Counted from the first letter of the stretch, positions 9,503 to 20,037 are shown. The stretch is 64,000 nt of DNA from Deinococcus peraridilitoris DSM 19664 (GCF_000317835.1 NC_019793.1:1860001-1924000); one strand, 5' to 3'. Notes: a model not told the origin generated them from the sequence alone. Program-made: numbers and translations.

Positions 9503-10521
9503 TCACCACTCGGGTAACGCTGAGGCCGCATAGAACGGAGGAACAAGGTTCTTTCGCCGTATCCTTCCGAAGCCTACCCGCCATCGCTGCTTGAGCTCAC
9601 CCAGCGTTCGAATGCAGGCGTTGCCGAGCACGTTCCGCTTGATATAGGCCCATAACCACTCAATCGGATTGCACTCTGGCGCGTACGCTGGCAGATACTC
9701 GACGGTCAGTCTTGGTTCTGCTTCTACGAACGCCTGCACGCTCTTCGCCCGGTGAATTGCGGGCCGGTCGAAGAAGACGATCACATTCCCAGGAATATGA
9801 TCCAGCAGGTGCTGCAAGAATTCCTGCACCTGCATGGCCTTCACGGAGTGTTCGTAGGTGTGTTGGTAAACCTTCCCGGTATTGGTGAGTCCCGCGATGA
9901 TCGAGAGGCTCTTCCAGTTCAGCTTGGTCTCCACCGTTGGGGTTTGTCCGCAGGGCGCCCAGGTCTTCACCACGGTCGTCTTCAGGCTGGAACCTGACTC
10001 GTCAGCAAAGACGATGCTGGCGCCCTGCTCTACGGCTTTTTTACGAGCTCCGGATACGTCACTTCCACCCAGTGAGCGATGGCTTGCTCATCGCGTTCCA
10101 CAGCGCGCTTCTCGGGCTTCTGGTACGTCCAGCCGAGCTGGTGAAGCAGCTTGCGGACATGATCGTGGTGGTACCACACCCCAAAAGCCACGCCGATGAG
10201 ATCCGCGATGCGCTTGGTCGTCCACAGGTCCTGCTGTTGACCGTGGGCTTTGGGGCCTTGTCGGAGCCGTTCAACCAGTTGGCTTTTCTGCTCGGCGGTC
10301 AGGGCGGCTGGACGACCGGTGGCGAGGGTGGCTTTCAAAGCAGCTTCCCCTTCAGCTCGGTAGCGCTTGATCCAGGTGTCGATCGTGGTCATCGAGACGC
10401 TGAAGTGCTTGGCGAGGGCGCTGCGGGTGTGGTCACCTTGCCCGATGAGCTTGGCGGCTTCGAGTCGGCGTTCTTCGAGTTGCTGTCGGGTGAGCTGTTG
10501 AGGGAACCAGGCCGATGGCAT
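9503..10521 (-). CDS. IS630-family transposase made by -1 frameshifting (two ORFs)
   Basis: ORF1 (10030-10521, 163 residues) carries the helix-turn-helix region (ALAKHFSVSMTTIDTWIKRY) and ends ELVKKP-stop. ORF2 (9503-9973 and its upstream frame) holds the DDE domain. A slippery A-AAA-AAG lies at 10036-10042 on the minus strand just before the ORF1 stop. A -1 shift there continues as KKAVEQGASIVFADESG, joining the first catalytic Asp (FADESG) to the second (VFFDRPAIH) and Glu (ECNPIEWLWAYIK). This is the normal expression mode of many IS630 members. I could not define terminal repeats with confidence. Confidence 0.85.
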
Positions 10522-10670
10522 CCCGAAACCCTACCAGCCTTGCTATGAGATTTTTACCGCCGTCACTACTGGGTTGGGTCAGGCGGCTTGAACTTCAAAT
10601 CGCATTCGAGGAGCTCAATGCTGTGCTCGACCGCAAACGCGCTTCACCCTGAAAAACTGAAAAATGTCAG

Positions 10671-10922
10671 TTGAACATGGGACCGGGAATTGAAGCAGGA
10701 GGTCTGTCGCACTTTGAGGGGCAGTCATGGAGGGGACTACATCATCACGCCACGCTGTGCTCGGTCGCGCTGGCGTTCTTGCAGTGGGCGCGGCTCGAAC
10801 AGCCCGATGAGATTGTGGGGCAGACCGTGCCAGCAGTGCGAATGGAGTTGGCCGGAGCAGCACTCCGGCCAGTCATCTGTCCGCGTTGCCGTCTTGGAGC
10901 CGTACAGTCCGCCAGACCCTAA
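10671..10922 (+). pseudogene. C-terminal remnant of an IS701-type transposase
   Basis: One frame gives DRELKQEV; after a frame change it continues GLSHFEGQSWRGLHHHATL then CSVALAFLQWARLEQPDE. L-S-H-F-E-G-R-S-W-x-G-L-H-H-H is the conserved C-terminal motif of this transposase group. The N-terminal catalytic part is missing. A similar, more decayed remnant sits on the minus strand at 26207-26560. Confidence 0.7.
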
Positions 10923-10954
10923 ATATTCCCCGAAGTACAGCTACATGCTCTTGG

Positions 10955-11017
10955 AGCCGGTGGACCAGCTGTTTTTACCGGCTGGCGCGTGAAGTCACGA
11001 AAGTGTCGGGGACCAAG
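10955..11017 (+). mobile_element. Solo right end of the IS4-type element of 43016-44138
   Basis: The segment resembles the last 60 nt of the IS copies at 43016-44138 and 46230-47437: it codes PVDQLF then PAGA, and closes with AAAGTGTCGGGGACCAAG in place of the terminal repeat AAACTGTCGGGTACCAAG. No left end is near, so this is a relic. Confidence 0.65.
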
Positions 11018-11073
11018 CGCCTTGATACCCATGAAGCTTCCATGCTTCTTTCTATACCCTTGATGCCTGAACG

Positions 11074-12984
11074 TCAGTCCTCCGCGACGGTATCCATCTG
11101 GTGTGACGCTCGTAGCTGCTCGCGACGGCGCTCGTCGGCCAGAGCGTGAATTTCGGCGATCACGTCGTTCTGCAAGGCCCTGGAGACCCGTGTGTTAATC
11201 GCCCGGACACGCTCGGTATCGAGTTTTGACGTCCGGTCCTCCCGAAGGAGACCATTCGTTTCCTGCTCGGTGTCCGTCAGCTGGGTGTAACAAAAGCCCG
11301 AAATGACCGGACTGTCAAGAACGGCGGTGACGATCTCTTCGTAACGGCTGAGAAGCGCGTCGGTGTCTGGCAGGGTTCCATATCCCCACCAGCGGTCTGC
11401 CTGAGTAGGCGCGTGGCTCAGACCACCGAACTCGGTGAGCATGACCGGCTCGCCTTTACGGTGGTGCCCGGCGAGGTAGAAGTTGCGCCGGGACGGCTGC
11501 ACTGCTTTGAGGGTGTGCTCGAGCGCTTCTGCCGAACCATAGCGCTCACGCAGCGTCTTACCGTCGAGTGCGTAGTCATGCACACCGAGAATGTCACCCT
11601 CAACGACCTCCCAACCGTCGTTGCCGATAACGGGCCGCGTTGAGTCAAGAGACACCGTGAGGTGATACAGGCTGCGCACAAAGGCCCGCTGTGCAGCGTC
11701 ACCTTCGAGGTTCGGAACGCCCCAGCTTTCGTTGATGGGCACCCACGTGACGATGCACGGATGATTGTAATCTCGCTCGAGAACGTCCAGCCATTCGCGG
11801 GTCAGCTGGCGTTGTGCCTCTGGTGTGAAAACGTAGGCGTTGGCCATTTCACCCCACACGAGGAGACCCAGCTGGTCACACCAGTAGAGGAAACGCGGAT
11901 CTTCGACTTTCTGGTGGATACGCACGCCGTTGAAGCCGAGCTCTTTGACCAGCTCGACTTCACGGCGCAGGGCGCCCTCGCCAGGAGCAGCTAGGTGTGA
12001 CTCAGGCCAGTAGTTCTGCGCCAGGACCATGCGCAGGTAGTACGGGCTGCCGTTCAGCAGAAAGCGTCCGTCGCGCACACCGGCGCTGCGTAGCGCGGTA
12101 TAACTGCCCACCTCGTCCACGACGATGTCGCCGTCGAGGAGCGAGATTTCCGCGTCAATGAGGTTGGGTCTTCTCGGCGTCCACAGGAGTTCCTTGCGAT
12201 CAGCCTTGAAGCGCACGGGGTCAAGTTCAATGTCCCGACGGACTTCCTGGCCATGCAGGAGGTAGGTATCGTCAGCAAGTTGCTCGCCTCGGATGCTGAG
12301 GCGAACACGAACGCGCAATGGGCGCGAAGGTGACTGGTTCAGGCGGACGTGCAGGCCCAGACGCCCACGTTCGGTGTCTGGAGTCCAGCGGAGCGTCTTG
12401 ATGAAGGTACGGGGTACGAACTCCAGCCAGACAGGCTGCCAGATACCGGTGGTCCGATGGTACCAGATGCCGTGTGGTTCGAGTTCCCAGTCCTGTTTAC
12501 CGCGTGGCTGCGCGAGATCTCTGGGATCGTCCTCGGCGCGCACGACAATTTCCTGCGCTTCGTCCGGTGAGAGGACAGACGTGATGTCAGCCGTGAAGGG
12601 TGTATGGCCGCCCTCGTGCTCGGCAACGAGGCGTCCGTTGACCCAGACCTGGGCACGGTAATCAACCGCCCCGAAGTGCAGAAGAATCCGGCCCTCGCGG
12701 TCCTGAGGTGCAACGGAAATAGTGCGGCGATACCATACGACAGGGTGGTATCCCGTTGCGTGCAGACCGCTCGCCCGGCTTTCGGGTGGAAAGGGCACGA
12801 CAATGTGCTGATCGAAGGTTTCTGCATGCTCGTACCAGCGTGCGTCTATCCCACGGTTGTCGTCGTCATGCGCAAATTGCCATACGCCACTGAGGTCTTT
12901 CCAACGTCTGCGGGTGAGTTGGGGGCGGGGATGCACCCTTTCGCTGGTGGGCTCGGTTGTGTTGGTATGGCTCAGTTCGTGCAT
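11074..12984 (-). CDS. Glycoside hydrolase family 2 (beta-galactosidase/glucuronidase-like)
   Basis: A 636-residue GH2 protein. The N-terminal jelly-roll (WKDLSGVWQF, then WYRRTISV and VWVNGRLVAEHEGGHTPF, about residues 25-190) is followed by an immunoglobulin-like domain and a TIM barrel from about 320. The acid/base Glu is in VPINESWG near residue 417 and the nucleophile Glu in MLTEFGG near 517. There is no signal peptide, so it acts in the cytoplasm on an imported oligosaccharide or glycoside. It is the last gene of the binding-protein/permease/permease/GH2 set. The exact sugar cannot be told from sequence; the enzyme is shorter than LacZ. Confidence 0.9.
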   Translation of the reverse strand: MHELSHTNTTEPTSERVHPRPQLTRRRWKDLSGVWQFAHDDDNRGIDARWYEHAETFDQHIVVPFPPESRASGLHATGYHPVVWYRRTISVAPQDREGRILLHFGAVDYRAQVWVNGRLVAEHEGGHTPFTADITSVLSPDEAQEIVVRAEDDPRDLAQPRGKQDWELEPHGIWYHRTTGIWQPVWLEFVPRTFIKTLRWTPDTERGRLGLHVRLNQSPSRPLRVRVRLSIRGEQLADDTYLLHGQEVRRDIELDPVRFKADRKELLWTPRRPNLIDAEISLLDGDIVVDEVGSYTALRSAGVRDGRFLLNGSPYYLRMVLAQNYWPESHLAAPGEGALRREVELVKELGFNGVRIHQKVEDPRFLYWCDQLGLLVWGEMANAYVFTPEAQRQLTREWLDVLERDYNHPCIVTWVPINESWGVPNLEGDAAQRAFVRSLYHLTVSLDSTRPVIGNDGWEVVEGDILGVHDYALDGKTLRERYGSAEALEHTLKAVQPSRRNFYLAGHHRKGEPVMLTEFGGLSHAPTQADRWWGYGTLPDTDALLSRYEEIVTAVLDSPVISGFCYTQLTDTEQETNGLLREDRTSKLDTERVRAINTRVSRALQNDVIAEIHALADERRREQLRASHQMDTVAED

Positions 12985-13189
12985 GGGTGTCCTCGCTCAT
13001 GAATGGAGATGGCCGAACATTTCCTCTCGCTCTTGGCGGCAGGAACAGTTGAATTGTTGCGGCTGGTCGTGGCTTGAAGTTTGGGAAAGGAGGCCAGAAC
13101 TTGTGGTGGCGCATCATGGCCGACGTGTTTGCGATCTTGCTCGTCTGTATGGGTACGTGCACCACCTGGGCTGACCCTGCTGGTGAGGA

Positions 13190-14020
13190 TCAGCCTTTAA
13201 TCCCGGTGACCGACAGGAAGCCTTCGGTAACGCGCCGCTGGAAGATCAGGTAGGCCAACACCACCGGCAAAGCAGCGAGCACGGCGACGGCCATCGTGCG
13301 TGCGAAACGCAGGCCGTAGGCGTCCTGAACTTGAGTGAGGCCCAGCGGAAGGGTCATCATTCCGGTTGAAGTCGTGATGATAAACGGCCATAGGAAGTTG
13401 TTCCAGGCGGCGATGAAGGTGACGATGGCGATGCCCCACAGGACACTCGCACTCAGAGGGACATACACCTGGTACAGAATGCGCCATTCGCCTGCGCCGT
13501 CCACGACGGCCGCTTCACGAAGTTCTCGTGGGATGGCGTCGAAAAAGCTCTTGAACACGAAAATCGCGACAGGCGAAACGATTTGCGGCAGGATGATACC
13601 TGCGTAGGTATTGATCGTTCCCAGATCGTACATGAGCCGGAAGAGTGGAATCAGCAACGCTTCGAACGGAATCATGATCCCCGCCAGGAATATCCAGAAC
13701 AGCACTTGCTTGCCGCGAAAGCGCAGCTGCGAAAAGGCGTAGGCGGCCAATGCCGCGAGCACGACCGTGGCGATGGTGATCACCAGTGACGTGATGGTGC
13801 TGTTGAGGTACCAGCGCGGCAGGCTTCCCAGGGCGATCACTTCCTGAAAAGCGGTGAACGTGGGGGGATTTGGCAGCCACACCAGGGGCTTAGCGACCGC
13901 CTGCTCTTCGGGCTTCAGGGCAGTCAGAACCGCCCAGAGAAGCGGGAACGCCCAGAGCGCCCCGAGCAGAAAGGTTGCGATGGTTGCGATGACACCCCAG
14001 TTGAAGTTGCTGCGGCGCAT
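13190..14020 (-). CDS. Sugar ABC transporter permease (MalG/LacG type)
   Basis: A 276-residue membrane protein with about six TM helices. Near residue 190 it has the EAA loop (RELREAAVVDGAGEWRILYQVYVPL), which docks the transport ATPase. It starts at ATG 14020, whose first base is shared with the TGA of the upstream permease (TGATG), so translation is coupled. A longer open frame upstream reads through that gene in another phase and is not used. It partners with 14020-14928 and the binding protein. No ATPase gene lies in the cluster, so a shared MsmX-type ATPase elsewhere is inferred. Confidence 0.92.
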   Translation of the reverse strand: MRRSNFNWGVIATIATFLLGALWAFPLLWAVLTALKPEEQAVAKPLVWLPNPPTFTAFQEVIALGSLPRWYLNSTITSLVITIATVVLAALAAYAFSQLRFRGKQVLFWIFLAGIMIPFEALLIPLFRLMYDLGTINTYAGIILPQIVSPVAIFVFKSFFDAIPRELREAAVVDGAGEWRILYQVYVPLSASVLWGIAIVTFIAAWNNFLWPFIITTSTGMMTLPLGLTQVQDAYGLRFARTMAVAVLAALPVVLAYLIFQRRVTEGFLSVTGIKG

Positions 14021-14928
14021 CAGCTTTTCCTCGAAAGGAAAGCCGCTTGCAATAAGGACACGGTGAGTACGATCAGGAAGAACGCCACGGCGATCGTTGA
14101 GGCGTACCCGGCGCTGAGATTCTGAAAGGCTGTTTCGTACATGTATTGCAAGACCACCCGCGTGGAGTTGAACGGACCCCCGCCGGTGAGGATGTACACC
14201 TGCGCGAAGATCTTGAGTGACGCGATCAGCTGCAAAATCAGCACCAGTGTGGTGATGGGCCACAACAGTGGCCAGGTAATGTAGCGAAAGACCTGAAAGC
14301 CTTGCGCGCCATCGAGCGCGGCGGCTTCGTAGGTTTCCTTGGGAATGTTCTGCAGACCTGCCAGGAACAGCAGCATTTTGAAGCCGACCGTCCACCACAC
14401 GGTCACGACGGCGACGGTCACCATGGCGGTGTTCGCCTGGTTGAACCACAGGATGTTCAGTCCCGTGAGGGCGTTCACGATGCCAAAGTTACCGTTCAAA
14501 ATCCACTGCCACAGCAGCGTCACGACACTGACCGGCAGGACAAACGGGAGAAAGAAGAGAGCCAGCGCAAAGTTCTTCGCGCGAAACAGGCGGTTCACGC
14601 CAAGCGCCATCAATAATCCGGTGATGGCCGTTGGAATGGTCGTGTAGAGCGCGAAAGCCCCGGTATTCCGAAGTGACGCCCAGAAGTCGGCATCCCCAAT
14701 GAGTCTGGCGTAGTTCGCGAAGCCGACGTATGGGCCGGTCTGGGTGAGGGAGCTGTTGGTGAAGCTCAGCTGGACTGCGCGCATCATCGGGAAGATGAAG
14801 AAGAGCACGAAGGCAATCAGAAATGGGGCCAGCATCAGGGCGGCAGTCAGATCGCTCGACTTGCGCAGCCGAGCGACCCGTGGACTGCTTGCCTCAGTGG
14901 AAGCCGTCGTCGAAATGGTGTCTCTCAC
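14020..14928 (-). CDS. Sugar ABC transporter permease (MalF/LacF type)
   Basis: A 302-residue permease. I start at GTG 14928 because GGGAGG precedes it by a few bases and the further upstream TTG has no ribosome site. Six or so hydrophobic helices are seen. The EAA loop ETYEAAALDGAQGFQVFRYI lies near residue 195. It forms the heterodimeric channel with the next gene. A strong hairpin between this gene and the binding-protein gene (14954-14988) should lower its expression relative to the binding protein. Confidence 0.92.
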   Translation of the reverse strand: MRDTISTTASTEASSPRVARLRKSSDLTAALMLAPFLIAFVLFFIFPMMRAVQLSFTNSSLTQTGPYVGFANYARLIGDADFWASLRNTGAFALYTTIPTAITGLLMALGVNRLFRAKNFALALFFLPFVLPVSVVTLLWQWILNGNFGIVNALTGLNILWFNQANTAMVTVAVVTVWWTVGFKMLLFLAGLQNIPKETYEAAALDGAQGFQVFRYITWPLLWPITTLVLILQLIASLKIFAQVYILTGGGPFNSTRVVLQYMYETAFQNLSAGYASTIAVAFFLIVLTVSLLQAAFLSRKS

Positions 14929-14953
14929 GCATCCTCCCGGCGCCAAGAGTAGT

Positions 14954-14988
14954 GTGCAGCCCCACCTGCTCTATAGGTGGGGCTGCAC
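14954..14988 (-). terminator. Intercistronic hairpin between binding protein and permease genes
   Basis: A perfect 14-bp stem, 14954-14967 with 14975-14988, and a 7-nt loop. It sits between the stop of the binding-protein gene (14994) and the permease start (14928). There is no T-run. It probably acts as a partial terminator or 3' stabiliser that gives more binding protein than permease. Confidence 0.7.
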
Positions 14989-14993
14989 GAGGA

Positions 14994-16280
14994 TCAGGGG
15001 TTGGGGCTGCTGGCCATAAGTTTGTTGGCGTCCGCTTCGAACATACTCCAAGCCTGATCGACGCTGAGTTGACCTTGAATGGCGGCCACGAAGTACTTCT
15101 GCGCGGTTGCTTGCAGCGGACCGGCAGCGCCACTGAACCAGCCGGGCGGGTCGAACACGGCGTTTGCTGCTGCCTTGGAGGCGTAATCACTGTTCGGTTT
15201 GAGGGCCGCGTATTCTTTGGAGCTGACAGTGGAACGGTAGGCGGGGATGTGTCCACCCTGAGCCCAGATCATGCTGTTTTTCTGCACGTAGGCGATGAAG
15301 TCCAGCGCCCCAGCCAGGTTCTCCTTGGAGATGGGCTTCCTGGCGTTGTTGGGAATGGCGAGACCGTGTGAGTCCGCCCAGACATTCTGACTGCCATTGA
15401 GGGCTGGCATCGGAGCGACGCCGTAATCGAACGCGATCTTGTTCGCTTTGCGTCCATCCACCACACTGGGGACTTCCCAGACGCCGTTGATCATGAACGC
15501 GGCTTCTCCGGTCGTGAACTGCGCAACGAACGACGGGTAGTCGGCGTTCATGGCCATGTTCTTGTTTTTCGCCCAGTCGACCATGGTCGCGAGGGCTTTC
15601 TTGCCTGCTTCGCCGGCGACGAGCTTGTTGTTCTCGACGATCTTGGCCTTTTGCTGGGCCATCAGCGTAATCCACATCCTCCAGGGCGCAGACGACGTTG
15701 GGTTGTTCTGGAAGGCCAGCCCTGCCTTGCCGGTTTTGTCCGTCACGGCTTTGAGTGCGGCATTGAATTCAGCCATCGACTTGATGGGCTTGAGGTTGCC
15801 GCGCGAGTCCAGCAATCCTGCTTTTCCAGCGAGGTCTTTGTTGTAGTAAAGCACCAGGGGGTGCGTGTCGAGTGGTACCGCGTAGAGTTTGCCTTGGTAC
15901 TTGGCGGCGTTCCAGAGGCGTGGGAAGAAGTCGGCTTGTTTGAGCCCGACACTGGCGAGTTCCTGTTGAGTGATGGGCCGCAGCAGGTTGTCGGGCGCCC
16001 AGCCGGTCATCCGGGACAGGTGAAAGCTGATCAGGTCCGGCGCTTCTCCGACCGAGGTGGAGGTGCGGACCTTGGTGTAGAACGGTACTCCCCATTGCAG
16101 TGTGGTCTGCTCGATCTGGTACTTGTTCTGGCTGCTGTTGTATCCGTCGACGAGTTGCTTCATGCGGGCGCCGTCGCCGCCACCAAGAAAATTCCAGAAG
16201 GTAATCTTCTGCGTGGGCTGGGCCAGGGCGGCGCTGCCGAGCAGGGTACTGAAGATCAGGATACGGCTGATTCGGGTCAT
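14994..16280 (-). CDS. Extracellular sugar-binding protein of an ABC transporter (family 1)
   Basis: A 428-residue solute-binding protein. A signal peptide (RILIFSTLLGSAALAQ, residues about 5-20) has no lipobox Cys, so it should be released or held in the envelope rather than lipidated. The mature part begins KITFWNFLGGGDGARMKQLVDGYN, typical of family 1 sugar-binding proteins. AAGGAG precedes the ATG. It heads an operon with two permeases and a GH2 enzyme, so the ligand is probably a glycoside that the GH2 enzyme then splits. It is divergent from the ArsR-type regulator at 16687. Confidence 0.93.
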   Translation of the reverse strand: MTRISRILIFSTLLGSAALAQPTQKITFWNFLGGGDGARMKQLVDGYNSSQNKYQIEQTTLQWGVPFYTKVRTSTSVGEAPDLISFHLSRMTGWAPDNLLRPITQQELASVGLKQADFFPRLWNAAKYQGKLYAVPLDTHPLVLYYNKDLAGKAGLLDSRGNLKPIKSMAEFNAALKAVTDKTGKAGLAFQNNPTSSAPWRMWITLMAQQKAKIVENNKLVAGEAGKKALATMVDWAKNKNMAMNADYPSFVAQFTTGEAAFMINGVWEVPSVVDGRKANKIAFDYGVAPMPALNGSQNVWADSHGLAIPNNARKPISKENLAGALDFIAYVQKNSMIWAQGGHIPAYRSTVSSKEYAALKPNSDYASKAAANAVFDPPGWFSGAAGPLQATAQKYFVAAIQGQLSVDQAWSMFEADANKLMASSPNP

Positions 16281-16686
16281 GGGAACTCCTTGAGGTTATG
16301 GGGCGAATGTGGGATCACTGACGGGTCTTATCCGAATGGTGGGGCGTGCGACGAGAGTTCCTCCTTAGATAGAGAAGAGGTGTCAGACGAGGTGCCGGCC
16401 TTGGGCCCAGTAACTGGGGGCTGCAAGAGGCATTTTCGGCATCTGTTTTCGGTGAACAGGCTGCTGAAAGGGGCGAACGATCCAGGCTTGGCGGTCCTCT
16501 GAGCTGCTGAATTGGTGTTTACCAAACTTACATCCCTCGCCCATATTTGTCAAGCGGAGTTGCTAGTTTAGCTACTGCTCAAATGCCGATGGCATGCTGA
16601 AATAGCACACTTCTTGAAGGGCGCTCAGAAATTTCGGCCTATGGTTGTCTCAATATTTGTAATAAAGTTGAGACAAAGGAGGAGGT
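16281..16686. promoter_or_regulatory. Divergent promoter region of the sugar operon with a 9-bp inverted repeat
   Basis: The intergenic region separates the minus-strand sugar operon from the plus-strand regulator. TTGTCTCAA (16645-16653) and TTGAGACAA (16668-16676) form a perfect inverted repeat with a 14-nt AT-rich spacer, ending 10 nt before the regulator ATG and overlapping its ribosome-binding region. It is a good candidate operator for the winged-helix regulator, at least for autoregulation. AT-rich sequence at about 16530-16660 is the likely promoter core. Confidence 0.6.
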
Positions 16687-17649
16687 ATGCCCATCTCTGG
16701 TCCCCGCACCCTGGTTGTGGACAGTGAATTGTCCATGCCAGTGCTGAGTGCTCTTACGCACGACACCCGCTTACTAATTCTCAGTTTTCTTTCGCATAAC
16801 GTCATGAACGTCTCCGAACTGACCAGTGCCCTAGGCTTGCCCTATACGACGGTGCTCTTTCATCTCAAAAAACTAGAGAGCGCCGGGCTGGTGAACGTCG
16901 AATACACGCCTGGCACGCGCGGTTCGCAAAAGCTGGTGTCCAAGCGCTACGACGAAATGCTGTTCAAATTTCCCGGTGTAAACGTTGAAGCGAGCGCGGA
17001 CGTGGTGGAAGTCAGTATGCCCATCGGCGCATACCGTCTTGTGGATGCTCGGCCCATGTGCGGCCTGGCCTCGGATACGAGGACCATCGGACGGATGGAC
17101 GATGCACGCTCCTTTTACGAACCGGAACACATGTTTGCCCAGCTTCTGTGGTTTCGCAGCGGCTTCGTGGAGTACGCCTTTCCCAATAACCTGCCGTTCG
17201 GCGCTCACGCCACCGAGTTTGAACTCTCCATGGAGATATGCTCGGAAGCGCCACAGTACAACCTCGACTGGCCCTCAGACATCACCCTCTGGGTGAACCA
17301 TGTCGAAATCGGAACCTGGACATCACCAGGCGATTTTGGCGGCGTGCACGGCAAACTCACCCCGGCATGGTGGCCCGACGATCAGACCCAGCATGGATTG
17401 CTCACGTATTGGCGCGTGACATCCCAAGGCTCCTTTGTTGGCAGTGAGCGCGTGTCAAACGTGATGTTGTCCGACTTGGGGCTTGAGGAGAATAACCATA
17501 TTGCTGTTCGTCTTGGTGTCAAAGACGATGCCCGGCACGTCGGAGGGCTCAACTTGTTCGGACGGCGGTGGGGCAATCACCCGCAGGACCTGCTGATGCG
17601 TACGCACTACGCTTTCGCGGCCCATCAGAAACCCTATCGTCTTCGCTGA
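16687..17649 (+). CDS. ArsR-type transcriptional regulator with C-terminal sensor domain
   Basis: A 320-residue protein. Residues about 17-85 form a winged helix-turn-helix (LSALTHDTRLLILSFLSHN... VSELTSALGLPYTTVLFHLKKLESAGLV). The remaining 220 residues hold beta-rich sequence with many Trp and His (DWPSDITLWVNHVEIGTW, GGVHGKLTPAWWPDDQ) that looks like a jelly-roll ligand domain, unlike small metal-sensing ArsR proteins. GGAGGAGGT precedes the ATG. Its position, divergent from the sugar operon, suggests it controls that operon in response to a sugar; this is inferred from context. Confidence 0.82.
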   Translation: MPISGPRTLVVDSELSMPVLSALTHDTRLLILSFLSHNVMNVSELTSALGLPYTTVLFHLKKLESAGLVNVEYTPGTRGSQKLVSKRYDEMLFKFPGVNVEASADVVEVSMPIGAYRLVDARPMCGLASDTRTIGRMDDARSFYEPEHMFAQLLWFRSGFVEYAFPNNLPFGAHATEFELSMEICSEAPQYNLDWPSDITLWVNHVEIGTWTSPGDFGGVHGKLTPAWWPDDQTQHGLLTYWRVTSQGSFVGSERVSNVMLSDLGLEENNHIAVRLGVKDDARHVGGLNLFGRRWGNHPQDLLMRTHYAFAAHQKPYRLR

Positions 17650-18003
17650 GCCAGGCTGCGATGGGAATCGGTATCGCTCGGGTGAGGTGCAGGTGACTGC
17701 GGAGATGGTTGCTTGATTATCTCTGGTGAGCCGCAGCCTCTCGAATGGAAAATGACTCTACTGACATACCGCGAATAGGGGTTGACAGGGTGGGAATAAA
17801 AATGGGAAAGGGACGGTGCTTATGGGCCGTCCCGATCTCAGTTTACTCCCATTGACGCAGGCTGTTCGACAACTCACCCTGTGGCTTGCTCCCCAGATGC
17901 CGTCCAAACTGCTCCACACCCACGAGAAGATCAGCGATGCCGAGCTGATCGCAGTAGCCCTACTCCAACGGCTGCACAAGGTGCCGTACTTCAGCCGCCC
18001 AAC

Positions 18004-18024
18004 GGGTCGGGCGAAGCCCGTCCC
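18004..18024. repeat. Small hairpin inside the IS982 transposase gene
   Basis: GGGTCGGGC-GAA-GCCCGTCCC forms a 9-bp stem with one T-T mismatch. It lies in an insertion of about 31 nt (roughly 17999-18029) that splits the codons for YFSR and the following FLKRNHF block. It may be a small REP-like repeat. Confidence 0.45.
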
Positions 18025-18072
18025 TCGACTGGTAGGATTTCCTGAAGCGCAACCATTTTCCACGCTTCCCCT

Positions 18073-19235
<1,163 letters not shown>

Positions 19236-19329
19236 GGGGGCCGACTTCGAAGTGAGCCACCAGAGCTCGTGCCGGTCCGTCACGGATCCTTGTTCGAGGT
19301 CGGCTTGCTTGTTCTGCCACTGTTCTCAG

Positions 19330-19370
19330 CGCGGTGGTCATGATTGGTGCCACCAATCATGACCACCGCG
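19330..19370. repeat. Perfect 20-bp palindrome with one-base centre
   Basis: CGCGGTGGTCATGATTGGTG (19330-19349) is the exact reverse complement of 19351-19370, with a single C between. It lies in the right non-coding end of the IS110 element, 95 nt after the transposase stop. It may form a cruciform or a transcription stop; there is no T-run. Confidence 0.85.
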
Positions 19371-19990
19371 AGGACTTGAATCTTGACTTTCAAGACAGCT
19401 GCTCAGAAGTGCAAATACGTCTCACGCTGAACCGACTGGCCTCCGTCATTGAAGGGCTCTCCACTGAAGTCGAAGCACTGGCGTTCGTGGCAGTGGACTC
19501 CGAGCCGCTTCCCGTCTGCACTTTCAAGCGAGCACCCCGATGCAAATTCAGAGGGACCAAACACAGCTTCAGCACCGCTGGCTCAACCTACGGTTTCAAG
19601 CTGCACGCCTGGAGTACCTTGAACGGCACGATCGCCAGATATGAAATCCGTCCGGCCAATGAGCACGATTTCGTGGTCGGCTGTGCCATGAACCGAGACT
19701 GGGCCGCTTACGGTGCACCCAAGCAGACTGAAGACAAGGGCTATCAGTCCGGGACGTACCTGACGCCAGGCAGCCTGACCCTCGCTGGAAGGACCAATAC
19801 GCTGCTACCCGCAAGATCATCGAGTCAGCCTGCTCAGTCCTGGTGGGTATGGCGCTGCGCTCGGGGCAAGTCAAGACCCTGGCCAGTCTGCGGCTCAAGG
19901 TCGCCCTGCTGATCCTGGCCCACACCCTCAGGTTCCGTGTCCTGCCCCTCCTACCCTAGAACGACCTGCCCAGCAACCCCTATTCGCGGT

Positions 19991-20037
19991 GCCTGATAAG
20001 CGTGAAGTCGGCAGTTCAAGTCTGCCCTTCCGTACCA
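19991..20037 (+). repeat. Attachment-site core, copy 2 (tRNA-Ile 3' half, one mismatch)
   Basis: It matches 8398-8444 in 46 of 47 positions (GTGAAGTC for GTGAGGTC). The 5' half of a tRNA is absent, so it is not a working tRNA gene. It marks the junction of islands A and B. Confidence 0.9.

Larger units (their letters stand above)
10522..11073. other. Gene-free stretch filled with transposon debris
   Basis: No intact gene. It contains a frame-broken transposase C-terminus (10671-10922) and the right end of an IS4-type element (10955-11017), then about 50 nt before the stop of the minus-strand GH2 gene. Confidence 0.7.

Noticed and set aside
13190..14449. A 419-residue permease starting at 14449
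   Set aside because: The added N-terminal part reads the neighbouring permease gene out of frame. ATG 14020, coupled to its stop, gives the standard family length.
19991..20037. Further tRNA-Ile genes at 19991, 26767 and 63389
   Set aside because: Only the 3' part is present; acceptor 5' strand, D-arm and (at 26767) the anticodon are missing.
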